From NCBI GenBank assembly GCA_036927565.1, contig JAYESD010000008.1, positions 115,490,279 through 115,554,278 of the forward strand: a DNA stretch of 64,000 nt, read 5' to 3'. Both the position numbers and the translations under genes were made by a program. Below are positions 58,579 to 64,000 of this stretch, piece by piece; within the stretch, counting starts at the first letter, position 1; every line of letters starts with the position of its first letter. The stretch comes from Tuctoria greenei (taxonomy: Eukaryota > Streptophyta > Magnoliopsida > Poales > Poaceae). The notes under the pieces are model-generated. The model saw only the letters and a program-made list of their open reading frames with translations, had not been told where the DNA came from and did not search any database.

Positions 58579-58800
58579 TGGTGGGAGCAAGAGCCCAATG
58601 CCAGAGGGCGCGTGGCAGCTCTGGAACCCTTCTTGGTGGGAGCAAGGGCCCGAAGCTGAAGGACGCGTGGCAGCTCCGGAGACCTCCTCGGTGGGAGCAA
58701 GGCTCCAAAGTCGGAGGACGCGTGGCAACTCCAGATCCCTCCTCGATGGGAGCAAGGGTCCTGAGCCGGAGGACACATGGCAGCTCCGGAGGACGCCTCA
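58579..58800. repeat. tandem repeat of about 55 bp in the reversed LTR
   Basis: Four degenerate units contain GGTGGGAGCAAGGGCCCGAA and GGACGCGTGGCAGCTCCGGA, spaced 54-57 bp apart. They lie in the U3 part (near the start) of the minus-strand LTR, upstream of its TATA box. ORFs across them are repetitive. Confidence 0.8.
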
Positions 58801-58865
58801 GCGGGGAGGCCAAGCCCGGAGCTTCTACTTGTGTGCGGGGGTACCCGATTTTGAGGATACCGACA

Positions 58866-59363
58866 GTGGACCCCGGGCCCACCTCGAGAGAGCTGATGAT
58901 CCCGTAGGTGGGGCCTTCATCTTGTCTTGTAAAAGTTACACTAGCGGGCCCCCTTGGGGCATCGGGGCTCAGAGAAGTGACGCCAGCGGCCCCCTTGGGG
59001 GGCGCCAGAGCTCGGAGAAGTGACGCCAACGACCCCCGTGGGGACAGCGGAGCTCAAAGAAGTGACGCCAGCAGCCCCCTTGGGGGGGGGGGGGGCGCCG
59101 AAGCTCGGAGAAGTGATGCCGACGGCCCCCTTCGGGATGCCAGAGCTCGAAGAAATGACGTCAGCGGCCCCCTTGGGGACACCAAAGCTCGAAGAAGTGA
59201 CGCCAGCGGCCCCCTGGGGGGCGCCGAAGCTCAGAGAAGCATCGTCGGCAGTCCTCGTGGGAGCGCTGGAGCTCAAAGAAGTGACGCTAGCAGCTCCCTT
59301 GGGGGGCGCTGGAGCTCGGAGAAGCGTTGACGGCACCAGTGGCCCTCTTGGAGGGCACCGGAG
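58866..59363. repeat. Tat internal end with 42-bp tandem repeats
   Basis: 58866-58884 is the polypurine-type tract of the minus-strand Tat element. From 58935 to 59363 about ten units of 42-43 bp repeat the pattern GTGACGCCAGCGGCCCCCTT followed by a GGGG...GCTCGGAGAA segment. The period is a multiple of three, so a 14-residue repeat stays open in several frames. A run of 14 G occupies 59082-59095. The array stops at 59363, where a copia LTR begins. Confidence 0.8.
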
Positions 59364-61163
59364 TGTGAGACCTATCTGTGCTGAATACATTGGCTTTGAC
59401 AATAAGAGTTTTGAATGCTGCCATAACATCTTTTTGGCAAGGTCCAACTCTAGCTCCGAGCTTTTGCGAGGTCCGACTTTCCTTGTCTAGGTCTGACATA
59501 TTTTTGGGTAGCTCCGGTGAGCTTTGTCTTTAGCTCCGGCATATCTTTGATAGCTCCGCCATGTCTTTGTTAAGCTCTGATATGTTTTGCTAGGTCCGAC
59601 TTATCTTGGTTAACTCCGACATGTTTTTCTAGATCCGACTTTTGGGATGACTAGTTCTGACTAGATTTCGTAAGCTCCGGCGCTAGGTTGTACTAGCTTT
59701 GGTAAGCTCCAACTCTAGGTTGTACTAGCTTTGGTAAGCTCTGGCTCAAGCTCCGGTTAGCTTTGGCTAGGTTCGGAGCTTGATCGCAATGTTCCTACTT
59801 TTACCGTGAATTGTCTCGAACTTGCTTTATATTCTTAGAAAGATTGCTTAGTATTCATTTGCTAAGTTCTTGGTGTGTTTTGGTTGATATGGCTGATATC
59901 ATTTTGATATGCTTTGCAACATGCTTATGTTAGGTGCTAACGTAAGGTGTTACGTTCGGAACTGACTTGAGTCAAGTCGCGAACTTGGGCTCGTACGGAT
60001 TGGTTGTTTGTTCATGTGCAGGTGTTGCTTGAGTTCAAGTCATGGCTGGTGACAGGATCCTTTGGACTAGTCTCAGGGAGGAGATGAGGTTCCAACAACC
60101 AAATTCAGGAGGAATCGTGGTTGAGCGGGTCAGGAGGTCGCACGGGATGATTGAATCAAGGGCAGTGCATATGAAGGTTACTGGACGCCGAAGGAAGGTG
60201 TTTGCACGTATGCATGCGGTGCATGACGTGGCAACATGGTTCTGAAAATGGCTTATCGATGGGAAGATCTGGCTGGAAGGATCAGATCATATCGGTTGAT
60301 GACTTTGGCTGTGGCGGAGTCGGTTATGGCTCGATATGGAAAGTATCGAGTTGGTTATGATAGGATTTCGTGTGGGTCACGAATTTAAGTTTTTTAGGAA
60401 TGTGGGATACATTCCTAAGGTGTTTGGAAGTCTTAAGATTGTTTCTATCTGCATATAGAAGAGTCCTAAGTAGTTATGGAAAGTATCGATTCGTGATCGG
60501 AGTAGGATTAGAGTCCTAGTGGAGATTGGGTTGGCCTAAGGGCTGGTTATATAAGCAAGGGAGGCCAGAGCTCATGGTGCACGACTTTGGGGGATGTTCC
60601 TCTTGTGTTCTATTGAATAAAATTTGTAGTTTGAAGGAACTTTTGTGCCTTGTTCGTCTGACTTGTTCCAGACAAGTTTTACTCGTCGAGTTTCTGGACA
60701 GCACTACCTTTCGTCGGTGGTTTTATCATAACTCGAGTTTTACAGATCCAATTGATGTGATTCTTTATTGGTTGTCTTCACAACTTGATTATATATCATC
60801 TGTCAAATGTTCACGGTAATTGAATTTGTGGTTTCTGATATACATGAGTTTCTTTGCAGCGTTCCAGAACTGTTTTTCTCGGGTAGGACAGATTGACCTT
60901 TGTTCAATCTTTCGATCATAACATGAGTTTCTCTCGACGTATTTGAGTGATTCTTCTTGTGTTTTCTTAGTGACTTGATTCTCTCTGATATATATCACTT
61001 TTTTCATGGTGAAACACGTTTAGATTAGTCTCACACACGATTTCTTTAACACATCGTTTTTCTGCCAAAGGGGTTGGGATTTAATTGTTTCCGCTACGTA
61101 AGATTTTTTAAATCTACCATTCACCCCCCTCTGGTAGCTTTTCACATGCTCTTCAATCCTACA
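59364..61163 (+). repeat. copia 5' LTR (about 1.8 kb)
   Basis: The right end is firm (TCCTACA before the primer site at 61163; C-rich CACCCCCCTCTGG just before). The left end at TGTGAGACC (59364) is inferred from where the tandem array is interrupted. 59430-59780 holds loose repeats of AGCTCCGGCATATCTTTG-like words. TATATAAG at 60548-60555 is the likely TATA box. Confidence 0.65.
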
Positions 61164-61165
61164 AT

Positions 61166-61178
61166 TGGTATTAGAGGC
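61166..61178 (+). other. primer-binding site (tRNA-Met type)
   Basis: TGGTATTAGAGGC follows the LTR by two bases and matches the initiator tRNA-Met complement with two changes. Confidence 0.8.
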
Positions 61179-61224
61179 ACGGTGCTCTAATCATTGTGAT
61201 TTGCACGTGTTTTGACTAATCATC

Positions 61225-62774
61225 ATGGAGAAATAGTCCGCCAAACCTTGTGTGTTTGCTGGTATTGATTTTCAGGTTTGGAAGGCATGCATGGAGGCTT
61301 TTATTCAGGCGCAAGGCTTCACAATATGGGAGAAGGTGTACAAGCCTTACAAAGTGCCACAAAATGATCAAGTTACTACAAACCTACGGGACGTCAACAA
61401 CAACAACAAAGCCCAGAACTTGATCATCCAAGGACTCACTCAGTGCGACTTTGACCGCGTTGCACATCTCCGATCGACATACGATGTATGGAGAGCACTT
61501 TGTGACTATCACGAAGGATCCAACACGATCAAGGAGGTAAGGCAAGACATGTTCAAGAAAGAATACATGCACTTCAATATGCAACCCGGTGAGTCCATTG
61601 ATGATCTCTTTGCTCGCTTTAACAAAATTCTCAGTAACTTGCATAGTGTCAACGTTAATTTTTCTGATGCTGAAAATTCTAGGCAACTTCTTGGTGCATT
61701 AGACATGTCAATCTGGGAGATGAAAGTTACATCTATTTGCGAATCTACTGTCATAAGTACACTTACTCTAGATATGCTTTACTCTAAACTCAAAACTCAT
61801 GAAATTGACATCTTATCACGTAAGAACCCAAATAAGTCTATTGCATTTGTCTCACAACGTGATATGCCTAGCTCCGGCCAATCATCATCTTGCAATACTC
61901 TTGCTTTGTTGTACTCACTAACCCTGGAGCAGATCGAGGAATTTCCAGAAGAGGGGTTAGCACTAATCTCTACTAGGTTCTCAAAAGCATTGCAAAATGT
62001 GAGAACTAGAAGGAGAGGAAGCTCCGGACCTCAACGCTGTTTTGAATGTGGTAAGACAGGACATTTTCGTATAGAATGCCCTAACCTTTCAGGTTCTACT
62101 ACCCGTGAATAAAAACAGAACAAGGTCAAGACCACCTCTGGAAACCCCAACAAGAAAAAGAAGGGTACCATAGGATGCAAGATGATTAACAGCTTCATCA
62201 CTGCACTTCAAGAGCTCGGTTCAAGCGATGTAGACTTTGAAAGTGATGAAGATGATGACGATCTGGCCAACATATGCTTCATGGCAGGCAAAACAAGATC
62301 AAGATCAAGCCAGGAGGATGCAAAACACAACAGTGATGACGATGAGGTATGTTCTACCTGTAATGAAATGTGTGATGCAATTCCTCGTGCAACTATTATT
62401 GTTAAGAAAAAGGACAAAAAACTTAGGGATAATGCTGCTAAAATTGAATCACTAGAATCTGAAATCAACCATTTAAAAACCTTGATTCCTAGTGATGATT
62501 CTTGTCCCTCATGTGATTTAATCTATGAACAATTGTCCACACTAAGAACTGCACACTCCTCCACTCTAGATAGACTTGAACTTGAAAAGAACAAAAAGCT
62601 TACTGTGCTTGACATTGGAAACTTAAAAGATGCTTCTTGTTCTACAATTGATTTGCATTGTTCTAGTTGTGATGATCTTGAAAAAAAACTAAAAGATGCT
62701 ATGAATGAAATTTTAATATTGAATAATGCTTTAAGTTCTCATGAAGTTAAATATTGTTCCAATTGCAAATTGAA
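61225..62774 (+). pseudogene. SIRE-like copia gag
   Basis: ATG 61225 begins MEK, then a tag stop at codon 4. The same frame continues with SAKPCVFAGIDFQVWKACME, LIIQGLTQCDFDRVAHLRST, VWRALCDYHEGSNTIKEVRQ and LDMLYSKLKTHEIDILSRK to the zinc knuckle CFECGKTGHFRIEC near 62037. A taa at 62110 is the only other stop. The tail is acidic (SDVDFESDEDDDDLANICF) and has repeated Cys pairs (CSTCNEMC, CPSC, CSSC, CSNC) within coiled-coil-like sequence. Only two stops in 517 codons make this the best-preserved gag in the window. It breaks off at a reversed LTR. Confidence 0.9.
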
Positions 62775-63522
62775 TGTGGCCTAGAGGGGGGGTGAATAGG
62801 CCTTTTGAATTTCCTGCACACTTAATAGAATCGTCAAAACTTAGTTGGCCTGACTAGTCCGGTTGTGTGGGCGGACTAGTCCGGTGTGCAAAAATTATGT
62901 GTGTTGATCAGGTGTTAATTGGGAAAATAAGTTTCTTTAGCAGCGGAATTGAGAACAAATGATATTTGTACTTGATATTAATATAAGAATGCAGGTGTAA
63001 CTTCTAATTGCCTTATGTTGAAGTTTAGCACTCAAATGATCTAATGAACAAAATTTAAAGTAAATGAGACACAAGACACACGAATTTTTCCCGAGGTTCG
63101 ATCTCACCACGAGATCTACGTCCTCGTTGAGGAAGCTCACACGGAGCCGGGTCTCCAACCCTTTCCCTCCTCAAGTCACCATGAAGGCCGACTTGATTCC
63201 ACTATCACGGGTAATCACAAAGTTTGTGGGGCAACCTCACACGTTGAGGGATCCCACGAGAATTACAATGAAAAAGTGATCAAGTACACTCCAAAGTATT
63301 ACAATGCAGAGTATGAGTGTAGAAAGATCAAACCCCAAGAGCTCGCAATGAAAGAATGACGATCTCCCAATCCCGAATCCAAGTGTTCAATTGATTTCAC
63401 TCTTTTTGAACTTTAGATGTGTGGGGAGATGTGTTTTGGGCTCTTGGGATGAAGTGGCGGCGCTAGGGTTTGCTCTTTGATCAATATTCGACGTGTGTGT
63501 TGATAGGAAAGTCGTGGACTCT

Positions 63523-63531
63523 CTATTTATA
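63523..63531 (-). promoter_or_regulatory. LTR TATA box (minus strand)
   Basis: TATAAATAG preceded by GGAAACCC on the minus strand, as in the LTR at 5314. The palindrome array lies just upstream in the transcription direction. Confidence 0.65.
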
Positions 63532-63559
63532 GGGTTTCCAAAAGCTAGCCGTTGAAAAA

Positions 63560-63925
63560 CCCTAACACCGGACTAGTCCGGTGCAAGTCCGGACTTGTCC
63601 GGTTCCAATGTGTTTCGAGGTCCAGAAAGTTTGCTGGACTAGTCCGGTCCAACATCGGACTAGTCCGGTGCTGTGTGAAAGTGACTCCAGAAAGTTCATC
63701 GGACTAGTCCGCGGACTAGTCCGATCTCCACGAATGGGAGATTACAGAAAGTTCAACGGACTAGTCCGGTCAATGACCGGACTAGTCCGGTCCCTCAGTA
63801 TGAGAGACTCCAGAAACATCAACGGACTAGTCCGGTGGATGAACGGACTAGTCCGGTCTCCTTGTGAGTGGGATTCTAGAAAGGTGAACGGACTAGTCCG
63901 GTCCATGATCGGACTAGTCCGGTGC
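63560..63925. repeat. regular array of paired CGGACTAGTCCG palindromes
   Basis: Eleven exact GGACTAGTCC palindromes, nearly all extended to CGGACTAGTCCG, lie in about 360 bp. From 63623 they form units of 65-66 bp (starts at about 63623, 63688, 63745, 63811 and 63877). Each unit is a CCAGAAAGTTCAA-type spacer plus two palindromes 20 bp apart. The unit starting at 63688 has its two palindromes touching and is shorter (57 bp). This is the most ordered version of the motif in the window. Confidence 0.9.
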
Positions 63926-64000
63926 TTTGTTAAAGTTAGGTTAGTTTTAATCCCTTACCCTCGCGCAAAGTTGTGAGCTCTTGGAGTGTGTCTTTCATAC

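Larger units (their letters stand above)
55903..58865 (-). repeat. Tat-type LTR on the minus strand, containing a Harbinger-like element
   Basis: On the minus strand it starts TGTCGGTATCCTCAAAATCG at 58865, similar to the Tat LTR start at 34341. It is preceded by the same primer-type sequence (GTGGGCCCGGGGTCCAC). It ends at 55903 (GATATACCAACA read on the minus strand). A TATA box (TATAAAT) lies on the minus strand at 57853-57847. Without the 920-bp Harbinger insertion the LTR is about 2.0 kb. It interrupts gypsy RNase H. No gene is recognised inside. Confidence 0.7.
59364..62774 (+). mobile_element. copia element (SIRE-like), 5' LTR and gag only
   Basis: 5' LTR, primer site and a long gag lie on the plus strand. 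The element begins inside the 42-bp tandem array of the Tat element and is interrupted in gag at 62775 by a reversed SIRE-type LTR. Pol should continue to the right of that insertion, outside the window. Confidence 0.8.
62775..64000 (-). repeat. SIRE-type LTR on the minus strand (runs off the window)
   Basis: Its 3' end lies at 62775: read on the minus strand it is CCTATTCACCCCCCCCTCTA followed by GGCCACA. The C-rich terminus is the same as at 6055-6082. The palindrome arrays (62845-62885, 63560-63925) and the reversed TATA box are present. The LTR start lies beyond 64000. No gene is contained, and ORFs across the array are repeat artefacts. Confidence 0.85.

Noticed and set aside
58436..59490. 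ORFs of 135-197 residues on both strands
   Set aside because: They translate the 55-bp and 42-bp tandem arrays; open frames on both strands show this is repeat structure, not a gene.
1892..63920. ACTAGT (SpeI) sites as cloning or linker contamination
   Set aside because: The motif occurs in degenerate graded variants embedded in element sequence in both orientations, which linker sequence would not show.
63560..63925. CRISPR-like array
   Set aside because: The repeats are 12-bp palindromes in 65-bp units with conserved spacers, inside a plant LTR and with no cas genes; the spacers are not unique.

Overview
The window reads as plant nuclear DNA, most likely from a grass (Poaceae). It is packed with nested Ty1/copia and Ty3/gypsy LTR retrotransposons, a CACTA DNA transposon and two Harbinger/Tourist-like elements. 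There are no bacterial-type operons, and one run of 100 N (30620-30719) is an assembly gap. I see no intact host gene. Essentially every coding stretch is a transposable-element gene carrying in-frame stops or frameshifts. The exceptions are a captured receptor-kinase fragment inside the CACTA element and a weak orphan promoter/first-exon-like stretch near 19.74 kb. The grass assignment rests on element types and on the look of the captured kinase; the species cannot be told from this sequence.

Layout. 1-6082: 3' part of a SIRE/Maximus-type copia element (RT-RNase H, extra ORF3, polypurine tract, 3' LTR). 6083-15684: CACTA element on the minus strand, with a TNP2-type transposase, a second multi-exon gene and an acquired kinase fragment; it sits in a decayed copia RNase H region (15685-16377). 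17473-17871: Harbinger/Tourist-like MITE. 20453-28121: complete but dead copia element with paired 599-bp LTRs. It lies beside a minus-strand gypsy integrase fragment (28122-29479). 

29480-49470: a second SIRE-type element whose integrase frame is split at 33115/49194. The split is caused by a roughly 3.3-kb solo LTR of a gypsy family, itself split at 34340/47114 by a 12.8-kb Tat-lineage gypsy element that carries a long antisense ORF. 49471-55902: gypsy element of the same family as the solo LTR, with an extra ORF upstream of gag. 55903-59363: minus-strand Tat-type 3' LTR (containing a Harbinger-like element) plus its adjoining internal tandem repeats. 59364-62774: a copia LTR, PBS and gag inserted in those repeats. 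62775-64000: a minus-strand SIRE-type LTR inserted in that gag.

The most unusual signal is a 10-12-bp palindrome, GGACTAGTCC, usually flanked by C and G. By eye it occurs about 30 times exactly, plus many one-base variants (chance expectation about 0.06 in 64 kb). It forms arrays in the SIRE-type copia LTRs, in the internal region between pol and ORF3 of one SIRE copy, and in the LTRs of an unrelated gypsy family. Other candidates for novelty are the kinase fragment acquired by the CACTA element, the pre-gag ORF of the gypsy element, the three-hairpin U3 and two-hairpin leader of the complete copia element, and the antisense ORF of the Tat element. All coordinates, repeat counts and divergences were read by hand and are approximate at element edges.
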